Source: Hippophae tibetana (lineage: Eukaryota; Streptophyta; Magnoliopsida; Rosales; Elaeagnaceae). From it: a stretch of DNA of 64,000 bases. Of this stretch, positions 13,295 to 25,600 are shown piece by piece. Each line of letters opens with the position of its first letter. The stretch's first letter is position 1. A program made the translations under genes and the position numbers. Where the stretch lies: contig CM072801.1 in assembly GCA_037013495.1 (NCBI GenBank), positions 11,642,501-11,706,500 on the forward strand, given 5' to 3'. The notes under the pieces were generated by a model, which was not told the DNA's origin, searched no databases, and saw only the letters and a list, made by a program, of their open reading frames with translations.

Positions 13295-16200
13295 CTTAAA
13301 CAAGATGAGTTTGCTTGACTCACTTTAGTTCAGCTTATTTTAAGGAAAATATAACTTATCTTATTTTATTTTATTTTTAAATAAATTTGTATGAATTGAG
13401 CTAGATAATTCATTTACATTTTATTATCATCATCATTTAAATTATTTAAATATTTAATATATATTTGATAATCATTTCAATTTCTAATTTACAACTATTG
13501 AGTTTTAGGATTAAATTTTTAATTTTAAAATATTTTGGAAAAAAATTTATTTGATAACTAATTTTTAATTTCAAATTTAAAAAATATAATTGAAAATTTG
13601 ATATTTGTATTGATAACTAATTTTTAAACTTTTAAATTTAACTGTATTTACTTGAGTATAAAGTTATATAGAAAACTCAACATCACAGATCTTAATTTAT
13701 ATTAAAATAATATATACATAAAAATTTATATTAGAAATTTTAGTGAGTGTATTTATTTTAAGAATATGAAATATAATATAGTAGTGAATAAAAGTAATTA
13801 TTTTGATACTTAATGCTATCATTTTTGACAATAATATAAAATTTATTTCTTGAAATTATAACCTAACTTTATTATATGAAATTTGTTGATCGTTTTAAAA
13901 GAAGTAAAGAATTTATATTATCTCACTAAATAACAATAATCTAAATTACAAATTTTCAAATCATTTATCCTATTGTTGGTCAACAATGACTAGATTCTGC
14001 GTTAGTTTTTGCGACATAAAGAGACTATTATACATCGTAATAACATTAGAAATACAATTGTTTTAGTACAATTTTATTTAATATAATTTTATAATTATAA
14101 TTATATTATCCAATCAAATTTTACTAAATCATTTAAAATCTATTATAAATTTACAATATTTATTATTTCCACCGATTAAAGTATTTAAAAATTTAAACTA
14201 AGAATTTATTTTTATTTTTATCCACCTCTTTATTTCTTCTCTACTTAAAAAAATAATACTATTATCATCTAATTTTATGTATTTTTGAATCCATGATTTT
14301 TATATTTTATTATGTATTATAATTATTTTAAAAATTAAAAAAATAATTTAATTTTTTTATGTATTATAGATATAATTTTAAAAAATAATTTAATATTTTT
14401 GTATAACCCTTAGTATCCTCGTTCCTCCACGTACAAGATTTCTAACTTTATAAAAACATGAAATTATACACGTGGGGTGTTGTTAGTAGTTGTCACAGAG
14501 ACTCATTAATTTGAGATGTAGCCGATATTATCGGCCTACACACATCTTTGGCATTTTTGTTTCTTTTGAATTATTAATGTGAGGACAAGACACCAGCAAG
14601 ATATAATTACTACAGACAAAAAAAAAACTTAATTAAAATTGATGAATAATTTAAGTATTTTTAGTTATTTTACTATCTCAATGGAATAAAACATGTTAAT
14701 ACCACTGAAATCATAAAATATAGATGAGCAAAAATTATGATTATTGTTTAATTTTTTGTTTTTCTTATATACATTTTAACTTTTGTAAAGAAATAGAACA
14801 TAAATAATAATAAAATATACATGTTAATTATGAGAGAAATATAATATTTATCATTTAATATAATAAAAATAATATTAAAATAAGATACAATTTTTATTAA
14901 ACCAGAAGAGAAGAAGACATAATAATATAATACAAACATAATTAATTCTACATAATCATGCCTACCGAATGCAAAGCTTCCAAAATACCTTTATTTTTAT
15001 TTTTATTTTTTTAGGTAGCTATATAAATACCATATTCATCGATTCTGCTTTTTCATTCATAAGCTTTAATTTGCTTTTCGTCTTCTTTTGAACTTTACTT
15101 TTGATCTTAATTTCCTGTATGATCTTTTTGAGACAATATAGCTATCCTCATTGACCAGTCTCAGAATCCATCTTCTGATCATCAAAAGACCCAGAAAATG
15201 GACGTTTAATTAGCAATAGATGCAACCAATAATGCTTTTATCGCCCCAGAAATCAATTCATTTGGCCATGTTCTAAATCGCTTTTGATTAAAGCACTTTT
15301 ACACAAGCACAAGAAAACATATCCCATAATAGAATAGGTATTTATGTTTCTTTGTTCATTTGAACTTTTAAGACCATCAATTGCTATTCATTTGAAGTAC
15401 CTATTCATAGGGTAAAAATAATAGTTATTTCTTTACTCAAACAAATAAAATTAATTAATTAAACTTTTCTTATTAATGAAATAAAAACTATAATTCATTC
15501 TTACTTACTCTTCCCACGAACTCTCACTCTTAATTAATTAGTAATTTTAAAATGATTATTCAAATAAGACTTAGAATAATATAATCTGATATAATGTTAA
15601 AATTAAAAGAAACAAATATTATGAAAGTTTTTAAAGTAAAAGAAATGAAAAATATAAGTGAAGTTTTATTATTATAAGTTGACAAATTTTGAATTAAATT
15701 TTTTGTTTGGTGAGAGGTGAAAATAGCTAATGTTAAAAGAAAGATTATAAGGGTTAATGGAGAAGAGAAGATTGGGTTGCAACCACAATAGTTTGCTATA
15801 GAGAAATTTTAGGAAAATACACTATTTTTTAGAGTAACAGTAGAGAAAAAGTCAATAATTTAAAATCACTGGATATATATATGTATTTAGGGTATGTATA
15901 TATTCTTCATATATATGTACAGGATAATTGTTCTTTCCATAGTAAAACAAAGTTATTTATTTAAAAAATGTATAAATATGTCAAATTAAACTATATATAA
16001 AATTGATAGAAAAGTAAGAATCAATTCTCTAATTACAAATTTAACAATAAATTTAAATATATAATTGCTTAATTTCTTATATATATATATATATATATTT
16101 ATGACGTAAAAAATCATACATAGGTTGAAGTTTTATGGGCCTCGACAAAGGTTTGGGTCATTTTCAACACTAAGCCCAAACCTGAATTAGACAAGCTGAC

Positions 16201-16602
16201 TAAAGGTTTACACGTGCCAACACGTGCATTATTTCCCCTGGCGATTTGCTGATTTTTTTGTCATAGAGTTTATTCTTCTATATGTCAGAAGTCAGAAATG
16301 ATGACGTAACAGACTCCATTAATTAATTTATATTTTCTTTCCGATCAAATTTACAAAATTCTCAATCCAACTTCACCAAAATTAACACACATTACCGTTG
16401 TGATTTCATTCCAAATTTTCTTAATTCACCGTTTAAGACTCATTTTCTTCTTCAATCTCATTCTTTTCCTGAAGAAAATTATCAGACGAATGTATATAGA
16501 TCCCTTTGAACCATTAATTTTACATTACTAGCCAATTCAGTTTAATGTTGTATTCAAACTTGGGTTAGTCTCTGTGATGAGTCTTATTCTTACCTCTTTG
16601 AG
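13295..16602. other. Intergenic and upstream region of the glycine-rich membrane-protein gene
   Basis: AT-rich and without a recognisable gene. A short TA run lies at about 16079-16099. The last 500 bases before the ATG are less AT-biased and contain pyrimidine-rich stretches, as expected of a 5' leader. A pair of G-boxes is given separately. Confidence 0.55.
16211..16226. promoter_or_regulatory. Two CACGTG G-box motifs, 4 bases apart
   Basis: CACGTG occurs at 16211-16216 and 16221-16226, about 380 bases upstream of the start codon of the following gene. A TGACGTAA (as-1/CRE-like) site follows near 16301. Paired G-boxes are classic bZIP/bHLH sites in plant promoters and often confer ABA or light response. 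That they act on this gene is inference from position only. Confidence 0.4.
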
Positions 16603-19600
16603 ATGGCTAAATATTTCCTATATTCTTCTCGCCTTTACGTTCTCTGCCTTTTAATCGCTTTTGCTGTCAACCCTTGTTTGAGCTCCGAATCAGATGATGA
16701 ATTCTCAATCCGGGGATTTGATTTCGAATCATTTCACGGGGATTACACGCCGCCTTCGCCTCCCCCACCTTCTCCCCCACCTCACCCACCCTCGCTTTCG
16801 TGCGAGGAGGGTCTTAATGGAATTGGGTCACTTGATACTTTGTGTAAGCTAAATTCTAGTTTATATTTTGAGAATGATGTGTATATAGAGGGGAAAGGAA
16901 GTTTATACATACTTCCTGGTGTTAATTTGAATTGTCCATTATCGGGTTGCTCAATATTGGTTAATGTTAGTGGAGAGTTTAGTTTAGGTAGAAATTCAAG
17001 AATTATTGCCGGGTTGGTGTCTGTAAATGCTTGGAATGCGACTTTGTCTGATGGGTCGGTGATAAACGTAACTGGGTTGGCCGGTGAGCCTCCGGCTCAG
17101 ACTAGTGGTACTCCTAGTGGTGTTCAAGGAGCTGGTGGCGGACATGGTGGTAGAGGAGCTAGTTGTGTGAGTGATAACACGAAACTCCCAGATGATGTTT
17201 GGGGTGGTGATGCGTATTCTTGGTCTTCACTGGATATGCCGGAAAGTTTTGGGAGCAAAGGAGGGAGTACTAGTAAAGAAGATAGTTATGGTGGGGAAGG
17301 AGGTGGGAGAATTTGGTTGGAGATGAATACTACAATTGAATTTCATGGGTCTATTTTGGCCAATGGAGGTGATGGTGATATCAAAGGTGGAGGAGGGTCT
17401 GGTGGCAGCATTTATGTCAAAGCTTATCGGATGTAATTACTTCTCTCTATAGCTTATCTTGTGTAGTTAGACTCTTATCTGGTCAACTACTATTCATATT
17501 CGTTTCTGCTAATGTTGTTGAATTGGTCGTTGTCATGCTTTTTTCATTACTGAACGTGTGATGCGAGTTTCTTCAACAACTTTGGGGTTCCATCAAGTCA
17601 AATTTCTCATCCTAGGAGTCCCCCCCCCCTCCCCCCCCCCCCCCCCCCCCCCCTCCCTTTCCCCGTTCTCCTCCCTCCCTCTGGGTCCCCCCCTCTTCCT
17701 TGCTAGACTAACAGTGGGTACTGAATTTTTATTTTTTCTTGAACATAGGGTGATGGATACATGTGTGTCGACACATCCTCCTTTTCCAGTACTGCTATCA
17801 TTTGATACTTGATTTGGAGTTTGGAAGGGGTGTGGAGATTTTAATGAAAGTCAATAATATATAAAGATCACATGTTGTCCATATTGATTATTGCCAAATT
17901 ATAGTACATATAAGAGAAGTGTCGTTACTGTTGATGGCATACTGAATGCAGCAATTTATTCTCTATATTTTGTATTTAGCCGTGGGATCAATCTCATTCT
18001 ATGTTGTTTCAAGTTTTGTCACGATGAACTTTACTAGTTTTTTATCTGGAAATATTTAATTAGTTCACTATAATTCAGAAATGTACCCAAAAAAGTCTTT
18101 TTACTATGATATGCAGGATTGGAAGTGGTAGGATAAGTGCTGCTGGGGGAAATGGATTTGCTGGAGGTGGTGGTGGGAGAGTTTCCGTCAAGGTTATCAG
18201 CAGACATGACAATACACAGTTCTTCATCCATGGTAAAACTAAAATTTTCATCTTAAATTATAATCTTATTGTCAACATTGCTTCTCATAAAGATTATAGG
18301 TTTTTAGTTAATCCAAACTTGTTATATTGTATGCAGGGGGAAGGAGTTTAGGTTGTCCTGATAATTCAGGTGCTGCAGGGACATATTATGATGCTGTACC
18401 TCGGAGACTTATTGTCAGCAATCACAACTTGTCTACAGAGACTGACACATTGCTTCTGGAGTTTCCTAAACAACCATTATGGACAAATGTCTATATCAGA
18501 AATCATGCCAAGGCTCTGGTTCCCTTGTTTTGGAGTCGTGTTCAGGTTATTGAAGAACTAACATATCTGTGCTCTTATGATTCTATTATCAATCCAATAA
18601 TGCGCAAGTTGTAGTATGAAAAACAATATTTATATATTTAGTTAATTTTTTGGGGAGGGGGCTCTTGCATTTTGAGGAAAAGACATGCAAGGAACGTGAA
18701 GGCATAAGTTCATAAAATAGATTTTTTTGGGTCAAAGAGAGACAATTTTATAAACATTGTAGCAAAATTACAAACTTAGAATGATGAACAAAATACCACC
18801 TTTTTGCACTAATCCTAAACTAGAGCAATACATAGCAATCACTATATATAGATTGCTTTCCTAAGCCCAGACCTAGTTCTGTGCACTAAAGCACCCTTAT
18901 CCAATGCCTGCGGAAGAACTACCAAGCCAAGCATATTACTTCTATGATAAACCCAAATATCCATCCAGGCAAAGAAGATTGTAATCTTGATTTTTAACGA
19001 AAAGGTCACCACCTACTATTAATACTGTCTAAGAAAATAAAAAACGCGCTCAAAGCCACCCAAAACAATACATAGACAAAATTAAAAAAATAACCTAAAA
19101 TTTGAAAATACAAACGGAGACACATAATAAATAGAGGTTAATGCAATCCTACAAAGGTGGATCATAATGGAGTCATAACCGTCATCTTTATTGTCTTCCA
19201 TGGTCAGTTGAGCTTGTCAAAGAAACGACAAGAAACAAATCAAAATTAACAAATATTTACTAGATTATTCTAGGGAGAATGACAATTCTAAAAAGGAAAA
19301 CCCTTAGATAATTTTTTATACATTGATAATGGTTTGGGTGTTGAAGGAAATGCCGGTAGAAAACAACCCAAATGGTAAGGGTTGTCGGTCGAAAAAAAAA
19401 AGAAAAAAGAAAAAGATCCAAAAGGGAACACTTGAGTGAAAAAATGGAAAGCTGTGGTCGAAGAGAGATTTGTACGTGGATGGCTAGTGGAGGAAAGAGG
19501 ACGGCGGGGGGGTGAGCAGCGGTAGAGATGGACAAAGGGGAATGGGTGAAGGATGGCCGAGGTTGGGGATGGCTGTGAGTGGTTAGGTGGGAAGGGTGGG

Positions 19601-22600
19601 AAGAAGAAGAAGGGTTTGGTGGGGGTGGGATCGACAGTTAGCTATTAGGGTTTGTAAATGTTTAGCGAGAAGGGAAAGGATTTTTTATTGAGTGCAAAAT
19701 TGACAACCATATCTTTTTCCATAAATTCATAATATTGGAATCCAAACTTTTATTGAGAGAATCATTTTGGGGTAGATTATTATGTAAAATTAAGAATGAA
19801 ATATAGGGAGTGTGGAGCTCTTGTTTTGGAGAAATAGAAAATTTTCATCTTATGTATTTATATTACATTGACCTATGAGTTCATCTATATTTTTTTAGAT
19901 GCTTCCTTATCTTAAAATTGAATATCATCTTCCCAAGCACTTGACAATAAGGGATTATAAGCTAGCATCTCCTTAGTCAAAATGTATTTCATCCAAAGGT
20001 TTGAATTTGTTGAAGTATTGATTTTTTCTTGTCAGAATCTATCATGGAAGCTTCCTAAATAGTTTGAGTGAAACCTTTCAGGGGTTACTGTCCCAAGCAC
20101 ATAATTGATAATTCAAAATGATTTTTTGGGTAAATCATTTGAGTTCCTTCCCAAAAGGGAAAGCAGGTAGGTGCTTACCCCCCTCAGCTAGAGTGGTCTA
20201 GGAACTGGCTATTCAAGGTCATGTTATAGTAGGAACTGGTTATTCAAGGTCATGTTATAGTAGGAACTGGTTATTCAAGGTCATGTTATAGTAGGAACTG
20301 GTTTGTTCAAGGTCATATTATAGTATCATATTTTTAACAATATGTGTGTGTGTTTTTTTTTGTTATTTTGAATATTGTTACATTATGCAGGTTCGAGGGC
20401 AAATTCATTTATCATGTGGGGCTGTTTTGAGTTTTGGTCTTGCTCACTATGCTTCATCTGAATTTGAATTAATGGCAGAGGAGCTTCTGATGAGTGATTC
20501 TGTTATTAAGGCAAGTGATCGACACTCATTTTAATTGGTGACAATATACTATTCATATCTCTTTTATGCATCTGTCTATATGACCAATCAAGGCAGCTAG
20601 ATCCAACATTCTTTTATATCTTGAGCATGTCCTCTCTACATTTTATTTATGAGGGAAATCTATTCATGTTCACAGTATGAAGGATTTAACTTCCAAAAGT
20701 CATGTCTTCAATCTTCATAGGCTCGGTGGTTAAGTTGGTTTGTTTTGACTCATATTATAGTAGCATACCTTGGAATTCTTTTAAGATAATGCTGTTAAAA
20801 TGTTCGATTTTTGGGTCAGATGTTAAAGTGTTCATTTGCACCATAGAAAAATCACTACCTGTTTCCTAGAGAGGGAAACTTTTAATTGGATTAGCAATTG
20901 TTAGACTTTAGAAAAATGCATGTGATTGGTTTTTGGATGGAAAAAAGAGCAAATGAACAATTATTTAGACATTGCATTTCACCTTTAGGACATTTCTATT
21001 CATAAAAATATGGTTTCTCAGGGATGCATACTGCATAGTTTTCCAATCTTTTGAAGCTGCTTCTCTCCCCCGCCTCCTTGCCCCCCTTTATTTTCAGATG
21101 TCTCTAAACTTAATCATCGTTGTACTCGTATAGCTATAATATTTTCAAATTTTATTATATTTGAATTTACCCTTCCTTTTAGGTTTATGCTCATCAAGGA
21201 AAATTGTTGTGCAAGTGCAAGTTTGATTATAATTTTTATTACTACTGCTTTAAATTAAATTCAGATATTTGGGGCACTTCGTATGTCGGTCAAAATGCAT
21301 TTGATGTGGAATTCCAAAATGCTTATAGATGGCGATGGCGATGCACTTGTTGCAACATCCTTGCTTGAAGCTAGCAACCTAATGGTTCTCAAGGTAAGCT
21401 TAGGTTTCAAATTTTATATGGTAGCAACATGATCTTGATTTGATTCATTCTATGTCAAATGTTAAGCAAGTTGATTTGATGGCAGGAGTCATCGGTGATC
21501 CGCTCTAATGCAAATTTGGGAGTTCATGGGCAGGGTTATTTGAATTTATCAGGACCAGGGAATCTGGTAGAAGCAGAGCGCTTGATTCTGTCATTATTTT
21601 TCAGTATTCATGTAAGCTGATGCGTGATATTAAACTTTGCATCCTTGGTTTTTCCTTTTTTTCCCCCCTTTAAAGGACTCTTTATTTAAAGAACCTTAAT
21701 TGTTTTCTGTGAATAATCAGATACCCAATATTAATCAAAATTTTCTTATGTGACATTAAAGGTTGGTCCCGAATCTTTTCTACGAGGCACCTTGGAGAGT
21801 GCACATAATAATCATTCGTAAGTTATAAAACAGTTAGTGCTTTATCCTTTTCCTTCCTTTTAATCTTTATTTTGATACTTATGGATATGGCAGGGCACCA
21901 TGGCTTTATTGCAAGTCACACAATTGCCCCATTGAACTACTTCATCCGCCTGAAGATTGTAATGTCAACTCCACATTGTCCTTTACTCTTCAGGTATTTC
22001 ATTGGTCTGAACTAGGATGTGAGTACTTATCATGGCCAGTACTGTAAACGTCTATTATGCTGGGTTTTTTGGTTTTAGGTCTCTGACCAATTGTTGGTTT
22101 GGTTTGCAGATTTGTCGAGTGGAAGATGTTGTTGTTGAAGGCATTATGAGAGGATCTATTATTCATTTTCACTGGGTTAGAACCGTAAAAGTTCACTCTT
22201 CTGGAGTTATTAGTGCATCTGGACTGGGTATGTGGCTATCCTCTCTTCTCTGTAGAAGAATTTATCTTATTAATCAATCTGCAAGAAGATTTAAATTTTG
22301 GATTTTACTAAGCTAAATGTTGCAGAATTATAGTATGCTCTGTGATTCTTTCTTAAATTGTATTCAGGCTGTATATCTGGAGTGGGTAGAGGAAAAACTT
22401 CTGAAAATGGTCTAGGTGGTGGCGGTGGCCATGGTGGCAAAGGAGGGGATGGATATTTTGACGGAAATTTTATTGATGGTGGTGTTGCGTATGGAGATGC
22501 TGATTTACCTTGTGAACTGGGAAGTGGCAGCGGTAATGATAGTTTGGCTGGTGCAACTGCTGGGGGTGGGATTGTAGGTGAGGTTTAGAAACATGATAAG

Positions 22601-25600
22601 TCTTTGCCTTTTCTCCTATACAAAGTTGTTAAAGCTTCTAACAATCGTCCAATTATTATTCTTGACTAGGGAGAGACATTAGCATATTTGATCTAAAATA
22701 GTTTTTTTTTTTGCCCCTTTATTTAACCCATGATCACTATTATATCTTTAATTTGGATGTGTCATACTTCGTTCTCCCATCTTTTCCTTGCTTTTGGTGG
22801 ATTTTCATTATCTACAATTGAACAGTTATGGGTTCACTGGAGCACTCGCTGTCAAGTTTGTCTCTCGATGGCTCTCTTAGAGCTGATGGAGAAAGTTTTG
22901 GTGAAGGTTTTGCAAATCAAAACATTAGAACCATTTCAAATATGGGCCCAGGTGGTGGTTCTGGAGGAACTATTCTTTTGTTTGTGCAGACAGTAGCACT
23001 AAGTGATTCTTCTGTTATCTCAACTGTTGGTGGACATGGTAGTCCTAATGGTGGTGGGGGAGGTGGCGGTGGCAGAGTTCACTTTCACTGGTCAGAAATT
23101 CCTGTTGGTGATGCATATGTGTCCATAGCAAATGTGAAAGGAAGCATACTCACTGGGTTTGTATTTGATAAAAAAGCTATTACTATTCGCTTAACATTGT
23201 TTCATTGTCGAATTCTCAAATCAATCTTCTACCTTTTGGAATTTAGTATGGAAACTTTTAAATTAGCCAATTATTCCTCCGTTCACTAAGTTCTCAATTT
23301 AGTCTCAAACCTTTCCATGTGGCCAAAAGTTCTCAACGACTGAAGACTTTAAATTTTTTAATGAAATCTTAGGGTAAATTTGGCTGATAATAGCTTATAC
23401 TCTGGGTAAATTTTCAATAGATTGTGGACCAAGTCAATCTTTGAAAAATTGAGTAATAAATTGACCAAACTAATAGGATAAGTACTAATTTGGTCGAATT
23501 AAAAGGGTTCGGACTATTTTGGGCATTGGTCTTTGTTGGACAATAAACTCACGCTTTCTCCTGATTCTTTTCACTTGTAATCCCCCCTAAATGTCTTTTT
23601 AGAAAATAATCAGGAGCATTTTACTGTACTTTTTATTGCAGGGGAGGACTAGGTAGAGGTCATGGCCGTAATGGGCAAAATGGGAGCATTAGTGGGAAGG
23701 CCTGTCCAAGAGGATTATATGGTATCTTCTGTGAGGTAGCTTTTGCAACGCACATTTAATATTGACGTCATTTTTTGGAAAGGAGTTGTCTACTAAATTA
23801 AGACAAAATTGAATGATTCAAACATATGAAACTAACAAAACTCACTGTTCTCAAGTAGAGACTTCAACCATGGTTTCAAAAAATGTTTTGAGGCTAGCCT
23901 TAAGGCTTGCATTAGGACGTCTTTTTCCCTTTTGGGCACCTTGGAGGCTAGTTTATTAGGGGATGAAAAAATTATACGCCTTTATTATTTTTTCATGTTG
24001 TTTCTTATTTCTTTTTACTTCTTTATTTTCTTATTTATTCTTTGTTTTTTTTGTTTGCTGAGTTGGTGTTATGCTACGAAAGTTTTTTTCAATGACATGT
24101 TTTCTTAATTTTTTTTAATGAACTATTTGTTTATACACTTTATATCTCCCAGTTGGTTACAAAATGAATAATATAAAAAAATGAAAAAAATCTAAGCAGT
24201 TTAAATCTCTTGAAACTATATAAGACTTACATTTGAGATTGAAAAATATGATGAAGGTGATGGACTTTAAACACAAGATATCTTAGTTCAATACTAAGTT
24301 ACTGACTTTTTGATAAACTTTATTAATGTATTTTTTAGTTAATTTTTTATGGATCTTAACTTTATCATGTTTAAATGTTTTTGATGAAATATGTGAGGTT
24401 ATTAGGATTATTATAATATTTGAAGTTTTATGTATTTTATAGAAAAATTACTTCATTTTATTTCTTAATATCATATCCCTTTATATATACATTTCTTATG
24501 CCTAATACACTGCTGGAAGTTATTAATATACAGCTGTAAATCATCCTGAAAATCAGGAAACTAACATCCTAAAAACAGGGGTTGGTTTCACTCTGGAAAT
24601 CAGGGCTCCTAGGTTGATTTCCTACACTCCCCCTCAAGCTAGGCAATATATGTTTTCCAAACCAAGTGCTACATTTAACTCTGTGAAATTAGGTCGAAAC
24701 AAAGCTTTAGTTAAGATATCTGTTACTTGTTGCCTAGATGGAACATAGTTGAGGGAGATCATCTTCTTGCCTTCAATTTTCTCACTGATGAAGTTTCTAT
24801 CAATTTCCATATGTTTAGTTTGATCATGGTGGATTGGATTTTTGGCAATTACAATTGTTGATTGGTTGTCACACATGATTCTAATAGATTTTGAATGTTC
24901 AACCTTGAGTTCGTATAGCAGTCGTTTTAGCCAAATTCCTTCACAGATGCCCAAAGCCAATGCACAGAACTCAGCCTCGGCACTACTACGTGCTACCAGT
25001 GCTTGCTTTTTGTTACGTCATGTCACCAAATTTCCCCAAATAAATGAGCAATATCTAGATATGGATTTTCGGTCACTAGGAGATCCAGCCCAATCAGCGT
25101 CAGTATAAATTTCTAATCTCCTATTAATTGTTTTCTTGAACATGAGCCCCTTTCCAGGATCCTTCTTCAAATATCTTAGAATACGGTTTATTGCCTCCAA
25201 GTGATCTACTGATGGGTTGCCAAGAAACTGACTAACAACACTGACTGAAAAACTTATATCTGGACGTGTATGAGTCAAGTAAATTAACTTACCTACCAAA
25301 CGTTGATATTGCCCCTTGTCAGTTGCCAATTTATCAGTTCGAGGCATTAGTTTGGTGTTAGGGTCCATGGGTGTTTCAATAGGCTTACACTCACTCATGC
25401 TAGTCTCATGTAAGAGATCTAGAACATATTTGCGTTGAGAAACTGAGATTCCTTTAGTACTACGTGCCACTTCCATCCCTAAGAAATATTTCAAATATCC
25501 CAAGTCTTTAATCTCAAATTCCTTGGATAATAACATCTGAAGTCTCTTCATTTCTCCTACATGATTTTCTGTAAGAACTATATCATCAACATATACAATC

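Noticed and set aside
17558-17812. Frame encoding a poly-proline stretch on +
   Set aside because: It is the translation of the poly-C tract within intron 1; the family protein has no such segment and including it would break the exon junction.
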